DNA from: FEN-680 sp036845225
GTDB taxonomy: Bacteria; Actinomycetota; Geothermincolia; Fen-727; Anoxymicrobiaceae
NCBI GenBank assembly: GCA_036845225.1
Contig: DAIUEJ010000028.1
Coordinates: 1-38,836 of the forward strand
Length of the DNA stretch: 38,836 nucleotides
Reading direction: 5' to 3'
Shown: piece by piece, positions 1 through 7,358 of the stretch
How the letters are laid out: the number at the start of each line of letters is the position of its first letter
Position numbering within the stretch: position 1 is the stretch's first letter
Notes under the pieces: model-generated
The model's input: the letters and a program-made list of their open reading frames with translations, nothing else
Databases searched by the model: none
What the model was told of the DNA's origin: nothing
Position numbers and translations under genes: made by a program

Positions 1-53
1 GACGACCTCAGCGTCCCGAACGCTGCGCGCTAACCTGGCTGCGCTACACCCCG
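1..53 (-). tRNA. tRNA-Pro (anticodon CGG), 5' part only
   Basis: The minus strand reads as the first 53 nt of a proline tRNA: acceptor strand CGGGGTG, a D-arm with GCGC/GCGC pairing, then anticodon stem CAGCG/CGCTG around the loop TTCGGGA. That loop gives anticodon CGG. The variable region, T-arm and acceptor 3' side lie beyond base 1 of the window, so the gene is truncated by the window edge and not broken. Confidence 0.9.
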
Positions 54-61
54 ACCGCTCT

Positions 62-90
62 ATTATAGGTATGTGCCTTCCCTGCGTCTA
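62..90 (-). promoter_or_regulatory. promoter of the tRNA-Pro gene
   Basis: On the minus strand a perfect TATAAT (-10, 62-67) lies 17 bp from TAGACG (-35 like, 85-90, 4/6 match to TTGACA). The predicted start site falls within a few bases of the mature tRNA 5' end at 53. Confidence 0.6.
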
Positions 91-128
91 ACGAAGCGAA
101 CAACAGCCCCGCCTCGCTTTCGGCGTCA

Positions 129-134
129 TATAAT
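129..134 (+). promoter_or_regulatory. -10 box of the gene at 170
   Basis: TATAAT lies 35 bp before the ATG at 170. No convincing -35 hexamer is visible at 16-18 bp. A GGGGGTAAGG stretch just before the ATG can serve as ribosome binding site. Confidence 0.4.
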
Positions 135-169
135 CTAGCCACAGCTACAGATGCACTGGGGGTAAGGCA

Positions 170-652
170 ATGTCATGGGAAGGACCGGTGGCCCTGGTAG
201 GCGTCGCGCTCGGCGTGGTCAACGCGGCAATACTCGGCTTTCAGATGTGGTCTGAGAACAGGGTCCGGGTAGGGGTGTCGATGGATCTCCACGACTTCGG
301 CCCCTCGGGGTACGTCAAGCCGGGGCTGTTCATCGAAGCACGGAACTACGGGAAAAAGACGGTTGTCCTCTCGTCGGCCGAGGTCTGGGCCGGCGCGGGG
401 TTCAAAGCGCAAGTTGATTCCGACCCTCCGACGTTCGTGTTGCCGCATATGCTGGAAGGCGCGTCCAGCCACGAGGTCTGGATGGATCCTTACGACCTGG
501 CGGAGAAGATGTCCTCGCAAGGCATTTCGGGTGACGTCGTGATCACGGGTTCGTTCAAAGACCAGCTCGGAAACACCCGCAAGAGCGAACCGCTCGAGTT
601 CAAAGTTGATGACTGGCTGTTGAGCGACCGCGAGCCGGACCCGCTTGTCTGA
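170..652 (+). CDS. small membrane-anchored protein of unknown function
   Basis: 160 residues. One hydrophobic segment at about residues 6-25 is followed by a charged start of the soluble part. The remainder (about 35-150) looks beta-rich, with alternating hydrophobic/polar stretches and no cysteines, and ends in an acidic tail. No family is recognised. The arrangement (N-terminal anchor, soluble domain outside or inside) cannot be oriented with confidence. It has its own TATAAT promoter element and a purine-rich SD before the ATG, so it is probably monocistronic. It converges on the operon ending at 681 with only 28 bp between, and no clear terminator is visible there. Confidence 0.6.
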   Translation: MSWEGPVALVGVALGVVNAAILGFQMWSENRVRVGVSMDLHDFGPSGYVKPGLFIEARNYGKKTVVLSSAEVWAGAGFKAQVDSDPPTFVLPHMLEGASSHEVWMDPYDLAEKMSSQGISGDVVITGSFKDQLGNTRKSEPLEFKVDDWLLSDREPDPLV

Positions 653-680
653 CCGGGGAAGAAGGCGCCTGTCGTCCCCC

Positions 681-2111
681 TCAGGGGCTCTGGTCCACGA
701 GGGGTTTGTAGTGAGCGCCGAAGTAGCGGTCGAATATCATCCGGAAAGTGTTCACGGGCGTGATGCCGCTCCACAGGGCGGAGCTGCCGCCGTTGGGAAG
801 GTAGTACGCGTTCAGGATGTTGTTCGTGTACAGGATGCTGTGGTCCCCCTGGAAGATGATTATCGGTGGGACCTTGTTCTTGGTGAGGATGTCGTGGATG
901 AGAGTCTCGACCCTCTTGTTCACGTAGGTCAGCTGGTCGAGGTACGCCTGATGGACGTTCTTGACGTCCGGATTGATGGCCTTGCCGTTGGCGTCGAAGA
1001 GATACGGCGGGTGAGGCGAGATCACGTGCGCAAAGACGAAGAACGGCTTGCTCAGACTGGTGGCGAGCGTGGGGATCACCGAGAACGGCTGCAGGACTTT
1101 CTCTTTTGAGATGAACCAGCTGTTTCCGGGGACGAGCCCCCGCGCCATGGTCGTCCTGATGAACGCCGAGCTGAACTCGTCCCGGTAACCGCTCAATCCG
1201 GAGTACGAGATGTCCGCGTACCGGTTGATGCTGGTTGCCGGATACGGGGCGCCGATATGCACGATCTCGTAGCCCTTCGAGCGCAGGAACTTCATCACCT
1301 CGTTGTACTCGATCATCTTCTGGAGCTCGAGATTGCTCGGCAGCGCCTTGGTCTTGCCGACGTACTGCATGTTCAGTGAAGAGGCAAGAGAAGGATACGT
1401 CGAGGTGTAGTTGCTCTTCGCGTCGGCCGGTATGGTGAACCCGTCTTTCTGCAGTTGTTGCAGGAACGCGCTGTTATCGTAGTTGAATCCCGAGAGCACC
1501 TTCTGCCCGCTGTACCCGTCGAGGATGATGTAGTAGATGTTCGGACGCTCGGACGTCGCCGCCGGGGTCACCGCCTTGGAGCCCTGATTGACCGCGGCCG
1601 TCTGCTTTACCGCGCCTTTCTTGCCGCTCATCGCGTGGTAAGCGACCTGGCCGAGCGATATCACCAGGAAAGCCGCCGCTACAACGACTAGGAATTTGTT
1701 GATCGCGGCAGTGCGCTCTTTGTTCGCGGTCACCTTTCTGAGTATGAGCAGGCCCAGCACCAGGATGAGGACGTACAACCCCAGCCACGCGACGTCCATA
1801 GTCCTCGAGGTCGCGACCAGTTGCGGGTTCGCGTTCTCGATGGGGTCGTAGTGCTGGATGATGTGCATGAGCTTGTTCACGGATTCCACGAAGTAGCCGT
1901 ACGAGAAGAAGACGACCAGCACGAACGACGTCATCAGGGTGGCTTTGCCCTTGTCCCGGGTGATGAGGTAGAAGATCCCCAGCACGATGCCCGCGAAGGC
2001 GAGGCTCACCAGGAGCGGGAGCCACACGCTGCCCGCGGTGACCTCACCCGAGTTGACCCCGTACAGGAACAACACGGGAGCGGCGGCGAGCAGGAACGGC
2101 AGGACCAGCAT
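681..2111 (-). CDS. membrane sulfatase-like hydrolase/transferase (alkaline phosphatase superfamily)
   Basis: 476 residues. About five N-terminal membrane segments (roughly 1-18, 30-50, 58-75, 107-126, 138-160) precede an extracytoplasmic sulfatase-fold domain from about 188. Family marks are the metal-site aspartate in ILDGYSG (D198), the nucleophile region SNYTSTYPSLASSL (233-246, a Thr in the formylglycine/Thr position), an SPHPPY segment and a late GDHS metal motif. This is the layout of LTA-synthase/phosphoethanolamine-transferase-like enzymes that modify envelope polymers; the substrate cannot be told. It is the last gene of a three-gene operon. Its ATG follows directly on the TAA of the methyltransferase, with an SD inside that gene's end. 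Confidence 0.8.
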   Translation of the reverse strand: MLVLPFLLAAAPVLFLYGVNSGEVTAGSVWLPLLVSLAFAGIVLGIFYLITRDKGKATLMTSFVLVVFFSYGYFVESVNKLMHIIQHYDPIENANPQLVATSRTMDVAWLGLYVLILVLGLLILRKVTANKERTAAINKFLVVVAAAFLVISLGQVAYHAMSGKKGAVKQTAAVNQGSKAVTPAATSERPNIYYIILDGYSGQKVLSGFNYDNSAFLQQLQKDGFTIPADAKSNYTSTYPSLASSLNMQYVGKTKALPSNLELQKMIEYNEVMKFLRSKGYEIVHIGAPYPATSINRYADISYSGLSGYRDEFSSAFIRTTMARGLVPGNSWFISKEKVLQPFSVIPTLATSLSKPFFVFAHVISPHPPYLFDANGKAINPDVKNVHQAYLDQLTYVNKRVETLIHDILTKNKVPPIIIFQGDHSILYTNNILNAYYLPNGGSSALWSGITPVNTFRMIFDRYFGAHYKPLVDQSP

Positions 2112-3500
2112 TTACGTCGCCCTCTTCTCCATCAGGTACAGCGTCCTCTTTGTGGACTCGATGGCGGTGCCCTCGGCGATGTCGAAATGCCGGCTGAACT
2201 GTTTCTCGAATTCCTCTGGCGTGTAGTCGTCGAAGATGTCCTCACGCGAAGACAGCAGCCACTGCACCTGTGAGTCGTCCTTTGGGACGAACTCGATTAT
2301 CAGCGTGTCGCATATCTGTGAAAAGTATTCGGATATCATGCCGAAGGGCAGGTTGCCCGAGATCGCCAGGTGGTGGATGAGCGCGAGCGCTAGCCCCACG
2401 TCCGCGGGGCCTCGCGCCGACAGAGACATGCGTTCCCGGTTCTGCCATCCGATGCCCGGAGACGGGTTCGTGAGATCAACGAGCAGGGGGAGCATGCCTT
2501 TGTCTCCCTTCTCGCGGCACTCAAGGTAGTTCCGCTCTACGGCGGAGTGATCGCTGTCCAGTGACAGGGTGAACCCTGCTTTTTCGTTGGCTATTCGGCT
2601 GAACAATCCCATGTTCGCTCCAAGGTCCCAAACGGTTAGAGGGTCCGCCCTGGCGATAAGTTCCCGCACCAGCTCCCGCTTGCGGTCAAACGCTGCTTTG
2701 TCGTAGTTGGTCTCCTCGTAGTAATCGGCCCACTCGGTCTTTTTCCCGCGGAGTCTCAAGCGCTCCACGGCACCCTGGAGGCTCTCGATGAGTCCCCTGA
2801 AAGCGTTCTCGCTGAACCTGCCCACAGTCTCGATCTGCGCGGATTTCTTCTCGTACTTCTCAAGGCTCCTGGCCTGCAGGTGTATGTGCGAGAGAAGGGA
2901 GAACCTGAACTTCGAGCGCGTTGGCATCAGACCGCTGGCAAGGTCGAGCGGGATGCCGTCGAGGTTCGCTCTCAACAGTTGGCTCACGCGGGGGTCCCGG
3001 TAGCTCATCAGCGCCAGGGGCGCCAGGAAATGCTGGCAGAACTGCCTGTACGCGATCCAGGGCTGGCCGGGAACGAACCTCTCGAAAGAAAGCGTGTCGA
3101 TCAAAAGCGGCCGGCAGTCTTTGAACTGGATGTTGTACGCGCTCGAGTCCTTTAGAGACATGCCGTGCGACAGCGCTTTCTTCTGGATTGCGAGGGTCGC
3201 CAGTGCCGCGTCCTTCAACTGCGAAAAGCACCACTCGTAAGGGTATGACACGAATGGAACGAGCTCCGGCTTTATCGTCTTGTAGACGGTGGCGGGATCC
3301 AGGGGGTCAAGCTCAACCTCCTCGTGGGGAACGAGCAGGCCGCCCGCGACCAGCTCGCCGTACAGGCCCGAATCCATCAGGACATCGTAGTCCTCTTTGT
3401 ACCTCCGGTTGACTTGCCTGTAGAGCTGATCGCCTCTGTGGAACAGATAACCGCTGGGGTCTCGAAACGAAGAGGGATCGGCTGCGCTTCCCTCATTCAT
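2112..3500 (-). CDS. class I SAM-dependent methyltransferase (NoeA-like)
   Basis: 462 residues. The C-terminal half holds a Rossmann-type SAM domain with motif I as WDLGANMG (291-298) and an acidic LSLDSDH strand end about 25 residues later. The N-terminal 250 residues resemble the long leader of nodulation-protein-NoeA-like methyltransferases, including a KDSSAYNIQF stretch (117-126). The acceptor is unknown. It overlaps the upstream gene by 8 bp and abuts the sulfatase-like gene, so it is almost certainly co-transcribed with both. Linkage to a membrane sulfatase-like enzyme suggests methylation of an envelope glycan or lipid; that is inference. Confidence 0.75.
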   Translation of the reverse strand: MNEGSAADPSSFRDPSGYLFHRGDQLYRQVNRRYKEDYDVLMDSGLYGELVAGGLLVPHEEVELDPLDPATVYKTIKPELVPFVSYPYEWCFSQLKDAALATLAIQKKALSHGMSLKDSSAYNIQFKDCRPLLIDTLSFERFVPGQPWIAYRQFCQHFLAPLALMSYRDPRVSQLLRANLDGIPLDLASGLMPTRSKFRFSLLSHIHLQARSLEKYEKKSAQIETVGRFSENAFRGLIESLQGAVERLRLRGKKTEWADYYEETNYDKAAFDRKRELVRELIARADPLTVWDLGANMGLFSRIANEKAGFTLSLDSDHSAVERNYLECREKGDKGMLPLLVDLTNPSPGIGWQNRERMSLSARGPADVGLALALIHHLAISGNLPFGMISEYFSQICDTLIIEFVPKDDSQVQWLLSSREDIFDDYTPEEFEKQFSRHFDIAEGTAIESTKRTLYLMEKRAT

Positions 3501-3810
3501 CCTTGTCTACTCTGTCCTCATCATCGACAGGGTTTTCGCCCTCGAATTCTGTAACCGCAGCTTCGCCTTCGGCCGCGACTTTGTCCTCGCCCTTGACTTT
3601 TTCCGGTGGCTCGTAGGGGCGCCTGGTCACAAACGCTTTGACCCTGCGCCAGTACACCTTGAGGACGAACAGCCCTCCGAGCAGGCTCGCGAGGACCACC
3701 TGGATGATGAGGCTGCCCACTCCCGCGGAGATATAGCCGGTGAGCCCCTGCGGGAGGATATAGAGCGCCTTCAAGGTCGGCAGAGTCGAGTGTTTTTTGT
3801 CAGATCCCAT
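3493..3810 (-). CDS. small single-pass membrane protein, first gene of envelope operon
   Basis: 105 residues from the ATG at 3810, chosen because GGAGGTG lies 6-7 bases before it. An in-frame extension to 3900 has no such site. One long hydrophobic stretch (about residues 26-50) is followed by a basic region (KVYWRRVKAFVTRR) and a strongly acidic C-terminus (GEDK...DDEDRVDKDE). No domain is recognised. The 8-bp overlap with the methyltransferase and the shared direction place it in the same operon, perhaps as a membrane adaptor for that enzyme. Confidence 0.65.
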   Translation of the reverse strand: MGSDKKHSTLPTLKALYILPQGLTGYISAGVGSLIIQVVLASLLGGLFVLKVYWRRVKAFVTRRPYEPPEKVKGEDKVAAEGEAAVTEFEGENPVDDEDRVDKDE

Positions 3811-3990
3811 GCTTGCACCTCCGGGTGCCCGCATCCGGCTTAGGATGGAACACGCGTATCTCATCACGACCGAGGAGCCGGAACACCTCTCACCCGGCAT
3901 TCCCCATATACTCCTCTAACGCCCGTATTCTATCAAGACGTTACCCCCTCAGCATTGAGATTGCCTATGTTCCGCGCTTGAGTCCGCCAA

Positions 3991-4029
3991 ACAAAAATGC
4001 ACCACTGGTGCCTGACCCCAGTGGTGCAT
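3991..4029 (-). terminator. hairpin terminator after the SCP2 gene; member of a dispersed palindrome family
   Basis: ATGCACCACTGG (3997-4008) pairs perfectly with CCAGTGGTGCAT (4018-4029) across a 9-base loop. On the minus strand the stem is followed by TTTTTGTTT, and it starts 15 bp past the stop of the gene at 4044. The loop region carries GTGCCTGACCCC, the core shared with elements at 7301, 28151 and 28208, and related to 32348 and 33909. Confidence 0.75.
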
Positions 4030-4043
4030 CCGGCTGTTTGTCT

Positions 4044-4442
4044 TCAGTCGAAGGTGGTCGGAATAGCCTCGACGACTTCGAACGTCTGCTTGAACCCGTC
4101 CGCGTGCTTGAGCAGAGCGGCCATGTTGCCGGTCACTTTGACCTTGCCCGCCATCAGGGCGTTCATGGGGTCGAGCTCGCCCAGGGTCATCACCTTCCAG
4201 ACTTCGTAGTTCGCGCGGATGATATAGTCCATCGCGCCCGGGTCGGACATCTCGCCGTGCTCCGCGACCACGCCTTCCTTGATGAAGACGAACTTGGGCG
4301 GTATGTCCGGCCTGTCCGTGAACTCGTAGGCTACGTGTGCGGTCAGGTCTTTGAGGGACTCCTGGATCTCGGGCCTCTCGTTGTACATCTTCGTGTAAGC
4401 GTCGAGCCACTCCATCGAACCGAACGCGACTTCGTCTGGCAT
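4044..4442 (-). CDS. SCP2 sterol/lipid-binding domain protein
   Basis: 132 residues, the usual size of a stand-alone SCP2 domain. The C-terminal half shows the family signature: a segment on the pattern TLGELDPMNALMAGKVKVTG, followed by MAALLKHADGFK. SCP2 domains form a hydrophobic tunnel that carries acyl-CoA, sterols or other lipids. The start has a strong SD (GGAGGAGGAG) and follows the Fe-S protein gene by 36 bp, so it is the last gene of an operon with an FAD oxidase and a CCG-type Fe-S protein. Context suggests it presents a lipid substrate to that oxidoreductase; that is inference. Confidence 0.85.
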   Translation of the reverse strand: MPDEVAFGSMEWLDAYTKMYNERPEIQESLKDLTAHVAYEFTDRPDIPPKFVFIKEGVVAEHGEMSDPGAMDYIIRANYEVWKVMTLGELDPMNALMAGKVKVTGNMAALLKHADGFKQTFEVVEAIPTTFD

Positions 4443-4459
4443 TTACTCCTCCTCCTAGT

Positions 4460-4482
4460 TGCCGGCGGGACGCCGGCGCTAC
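4460..4482. repeat. 23-bp palindromic repeat, copy 1
   Basis: The element contains GCCGGCG, a 3-base centre (GGA) and CGCCGGC, followed by GCTAC. It matches 12012-12034 at 22 of 23 positions. Here it sits between the Fe-S and SCP2 genes and supplies the stop codon of the Fe-S gene. Confidence 0.7.
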
Positions 4483-5651
4483 AGCGACATCAGCAGCAGG
4501 TCGGTGATGTCGTACACGTCCATCCCCGCCTCGGTCGCCTGCACGACCTCGGTCAGGTTGCCCTCGCAGAACGGGCAGGCGGTGACCAGAGCCTGCGCGC
4601 CGGTCTCTTTGGCTTCTTCCACCCGCTGCTCGCCGGTCCATGCGGCGAAGTCCGGGAACGCCGTCTTCACTCCTGCGCCCGCGCCGCAGCACCAGGCTTT
4701 CTCGCGGTTGCGCGGCATCTCGATGAGCTCGATACCGGGGATGGCCTCCAGTATCCTGCGGGGCGCGTCGTAAAGTTCGCTGTACCTTCCGAGGTGGCAC
4801 GGGTCGTGATAGGTCACCTTCATCTCGACCTTCTTCTCGGGCTTCAGCTTGCCCTCGCTCACGAGCTGGTCCAGGTACTCGACCACGTGCACGACCTCGA
4901 AGTTCCTGCGGACCACCTTCGGGTACTCGTTCTTCATCACGCTGTAGCAGCCCGAGCAGGAGGTCAGGACCCTGGAGAACCCGAGCGCGCTCAGCATCTC
5001 GGTGTTCTCGGTCGCGATCTGCTTGAAGGTGTCCTCGACGCCGAGGTTGTAGGTGGTCGCGCCGCAGCAGATCTCTTTCTGGCCCAGCGTGCCGAAGTCC
5101 TCGCCGGCGGCGTTGAGGAGCTTCACGGTGTTCAGAGCGAAGTGGGTTCGCGCCGGTATCATCGCGGCGGTGCACCCCACGTAGTAGAGGGTGTCGACCT
5201 TCTCCTTTGAGGCGTCCTTGATGTCCAGGCCTTTTGCCCAGCGATATCGCATCGCCTTCGGCTGCTGGTAAGGGTTTCGGTAGTTGATGGTGCTCTTCAC
5301 CACGGTCTGGGCGTCGCCGGGCGGGCCGCCCATCGCCTTCACTATCTCGCCGCGGACCAGCCGGGCGATGTCGGTCGGGCTCTGGTCGGTGGCGCACTGC
5401 TCGGCGCAGGAGCCGCAGAGGGTGCAGTGATAGACGACGTCGGCGAGCTCCGCGTCGGGCTCGAGCGCGCCCTCCCTCAGGCCCTGGGCGATATAGCACT
5501 TGCCGCCGCCCGCGTAAGCGAACCAGCCGTATCTGGTCCAGGCGGGGCAGACCTTGAGGACTTCATCGCCCTCCTGGCCGGGATGGTAGTTGCCGGTGCA
5601 GATCTTGCACTTCGGGCAGGTGTACATGAGCATTTCCATGGGGAGCGTCAT
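4479..5651 (-). CDS. CCG-domain Fe-S protein (GlcF / heterodisulfide-reductase-like electron carrier)
   Basis: 390 residues from the ATG at 5651, preferred over a GTG at 5660 because a GGGGGG run lies at SD distance. The N-terminus holds two cysteine clusters for [4Fe-4S] centres: CPKCKIC...CP, and CTLCGSCAEQC about 60 residues later. Two CCG domains follow, with ICCGATT/SCSGC in the first and CH...WCCGAGAG/CPFC in the second. In glycolate, lactate and related oxidases this subunit passes electrons from the FAD subunit to quinone or another acceptor. The gene overlaps the end of the FAD subunit gene, as expected for a complex. Confidence 0.85.
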   Translation of the reverse strand: MTLPMEMLMYTCPKCKICTGNYHPGQEGDEVLKVCPAWTRYGWFAYAGGGKCYIAQGLREGALEPDAELADVVYHCTLCGSCAEQCATDQSPTDIARLVRGEIVKAMGGPPGDAQTVVKSTINYRNPYQQPKAMRYRWAKGLDIKDASKEKVDTLYYVGCTAAMIPARTHFALNTVKLLNAAGEDFGTLGQKEICCGATTYNLGVEDTFKQIATENTEMLSALGFSRVLTSCSGCYSVMKNEYPKVVRRNFEVVHVVEYLDQLVSEGKLKPEKKVEMKVTYHDPCHLGRYSELYDAPRRILEAIPGIELIEMPRNREKAWCCGAGAGVKTAFPDFAAWTGEQRVEEAKETGAQALVTACPFCEGNLTEVVQATEAGMDVYDITDLLLMSL

Positions 5652-5653
5652 CG

Positions 5654-6403
5654 CTACCACCCCCCTTCATACATTTTCAGTCCGGGGTTCAGGATGTTGT
5701 TGGGGTCGACCCCTTTCTTGATGCGCCTCATCAGGTCGCCGAAGCCGCCCGCCTTGTCGACGTAGTTGTGGATGCCGTCGTAGCGGATGGTCGTCGCGCC
5801 GTAGCGCTTCATGCCTTCCTCGATGTAGTCGCGGTAGATCTCAACCGCCTTCTCATGCTCCGCCTCATCGACGGGATCGACGAACGGGGTGAGCCGAAGG
5901 AAGATGCTCCGCCCCTGATCGAGGCAGTGGCTGTAGTAGGTAGTGCCGTACTGGAGCCCGCGGTTCCAGATGAACTGCAGCCCGAACTTCTCGAGCTCGA
6001 TGACGTTCCTGGGCTCGGCGTACAGGATGTGCATGAAACCGTAGCCCAGGCCGAAGCCCTTCATGAAGTGGGTGCACGGCTCGTGGTCGATGCCGTGGGT
6101 CTTGTAGTAGTCCCAGGTGCCGGGGTATTTCTCCTGCAGCTCCTCGTTCATCCTGCGCCCGCCCAGGCCCTTGGCGATCTTCTCGAGGAGCATGCTGTGC
6201 GTGTCGATGTCCTCCTGGTATCCGGTCATGATGTTGAGCACCAGGCAGTAGGGGCGGTCGCCCGGGTGCTCCCACGGCTCGGTCATGAACACCTTGAGGT
6301 AGTCGCCCGAGTCGGCCATCTCGCCGCCCGAGGCCAGGATGTTCATGATGGTGTAGAGGCCCCAGTGCCAGGTCACGCAGTGCTCGACCAGGTTCGCGGC
6401 GAC
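5654..6403 (-). CDS. FAD-linked oxidase, C-terminal part (frameshifted from the part at 6405-7173)
   Basis: About 249 codons continuing the GlcD-like protein whose N-terminus is in another frame. It starts at the VAANLVEHC segment and runs to a typical C-terminal ending with GVDPNNILNPGLKMYEGGW. That ending is the usual one in FAD_binding_4/FAD-oxidase_C proteins. This part has no start codon of its own at the join, so it is the distal half of one gene interrupted near 6404. Together the two parts would make about 505 residues, normal for the family. It overlaps the Fe-S gene start, supporting an FAD/Fe-S complex. Confidence 0.75.
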   Translation of the reverse strand, partial: VAANLVEHCVTWHWGLYTIMNILASGGEMADSGDYLKVFMTEPWEHPGDRPYCLVLNIMTGYQEDIDTHSMLLEKIAKGLGGRRMNEELQEKYPGTWDYYKTHGIDHEPCTHFMKGFGLGYGFMHILYAEPRNVIELEKFGLQFIWNRGLQYGTTYYSHCLDQGRSIFLRLTPFVDPVDEAEHEKAVEIYRDYIEEGMKRYGATTIRYDGIHNYVDKAGGFGDLMRRIKKGVDPNNILNPGLKMYEGGW

Positions 6404-7173
6404 ACCGTCTTCATGAACTCGACCGCGTCGCCGTACGAGTCGAAGCCCATCACCGGTAGCGCCTGGACGTCGTTGAGCGGGTAGATGCGAGCGGCCATCT
6501 TGGTGATGATGCCGAGCGTCCCGCAGGCGTTCATGAAGATGCCGCGCAGGTCGGGGAGAGGTCCCCACTGGGCGTGCCAGCCCTGTCCGGGATAGGTGTC
6601 CTCGAACGCCTTCGACCCGGTGCGAACGATCGTGCCGTCGGGGAGCACCACTTCGAGGCCCAGGACCTCGGAGTCGATGCCCGAAGCGCGGTGGCTGCCG
6701 TGGCCTTTGAGGTGGTAATTGCCGAGGACGGAGTTGCCCGGGGGGTACGAGCCGAGCGTCGCCCGGAAGCCGTGGGGCCGGATGGCCCGCACTAACTGTC
6801 CGATCGACACGCCGGGCTCGACGACCGCGTAGGCCGCGTCGGTATTGATCTCGAGGAGCTGATCCATCCCGTAGGTGTCGAGGACGATGCCGCCGGCCTT
6901 CGGGATCACTGACGGCTCGAGGGTGCCGCTCGCGATGGGTGTGACCGGGACCACCAGCTTGTCCGTGATCTTCAGCACCGCCTGTACGTCCTCGACCGTC
7001 TTGGGGCGCACGACGATGTCAGGCATCGTCTTGGGGAGCGGCAGCGCCGTGCCCGAGTAGGTGAAGCGTATCGCCTTGTCGGTGGTGACCTTCTCTTCAC
7101 CCAGCGCCTCTATGAGTTCCTTGCGTGCCCGCTCGACCAGCTTGCTGTCAACGGGTGACGTCAGGACTTGCAA
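6373..7173 (-). CDS. FAD-linked oxidase (GlcD-like), N-terminal part, frameshifted near 6404
   Basis: The first about 256 residues form an FAD_binding_4 (PCMH-type) domain: DIVVRPKTVEDVQAVLKI near residue 51, VPVTPIASGT, then LGSYPPGNSVLG and GHGSHRASGID around the flavin pyrophosphate site. The start is a TTG with GGAGG 8 bases upstream; that SD lies inside the palindrome GGAGGCCTCC. The frame runs out at 6373 after a nonsense tail of about 10 codons. Adding one base at about 6404 restores the family sequence into the downstream part. A related enzyme class oxidises 2-hydroxy acids or alkyl-glycerone phosphates; the substrate here is unknown. Confidence 0.75.
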   Translation of the reverse strand: MQVLTSPVDSKLVERARKELIEALGEEKVTTDKAIRFTYSGTALPLPKTMPDIVVRPKTVEDVQAVLKITDKLVVPVTPIASGTLEPSVIPKAGGIVLDTYGMDQLLEINTDAAYAVVEPGVSIGQLVRAIRPHGFRATLGSYPPGNSVLGNYHLKGHGSHRASGIDSEVLGLEVVLPDGTIVRTGSKAFEDTYPGQGWHAQWGPLPDLRGIFMNACGTLGIITKMAARIYPLNDVQALPVMGFDSYGDAVEFMKTVSPRTWSSTA

Positions 7174-7198
7174 TTTGGAGGCCTCCTTCCGACAACTC

Positions 7199-7209
7199 GT
7201 ACCGGGTAC
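7199..7209. promoter_or_regulatory. candidate operator palindrome before the FAD oxidase operon
   Basis: GTACC-G-GGTAC is a perfect 11-bp palindrome 26 bp upstream of the oxidase start and inside the likely 5' leader. It is the size and position of a repressor half-site pair, but no regulator is encoded nearby to assign it to. Confidence 0.3.
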
Positions 7210-7299
7210 AGGGCAATATTGTATCCCTTTTACAGCGAGTCAAGAAGGGTTTAGCAAGTATTTTTGGACGAGCGGTCAATTTTTAATGGGGTGGGCGAA

Positions 7300-7329
7300 T
7301 TGGTGGACTGTGCCTGACCCCTATATAAT
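7300..7329 (+). promoter_or_regulatory. promoter of the alpha/beta hydrolase gene, overlapping a dispersed repeat
   Basis: TATAAT (7324-7329) lies 18 bp after TTGGTG (7300-7305), 29 bp before the ATG at 7359. The spacer is the 21-base repeat 7301-7321, which ends in GTGCCTGACCCC and is nearly identical to one arm of the inverted repeat at 28151-28239. Confidence 0.5.
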
Positions 7330-7358
7330 CGAGTTCCGTTGTTTTCAAGGGAGGCCAG

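Noticed and set aside
3811..3900. 30-codon N-terminal extension of the small membrane protein
   Set aside because: No SD before the upstream ATG, while GGAGGTG stands before ATG 3810; the extension has an uncharacteristic Cys/Arg composition.
6373..6568. Separate start for the C-terminal FAD oxidase part at 6568
   Set aside because: The first about 55 residues of that frame are Arg/His-rich nonsense opposite the real N-terminal coding frame; homology begins only at about 6403.
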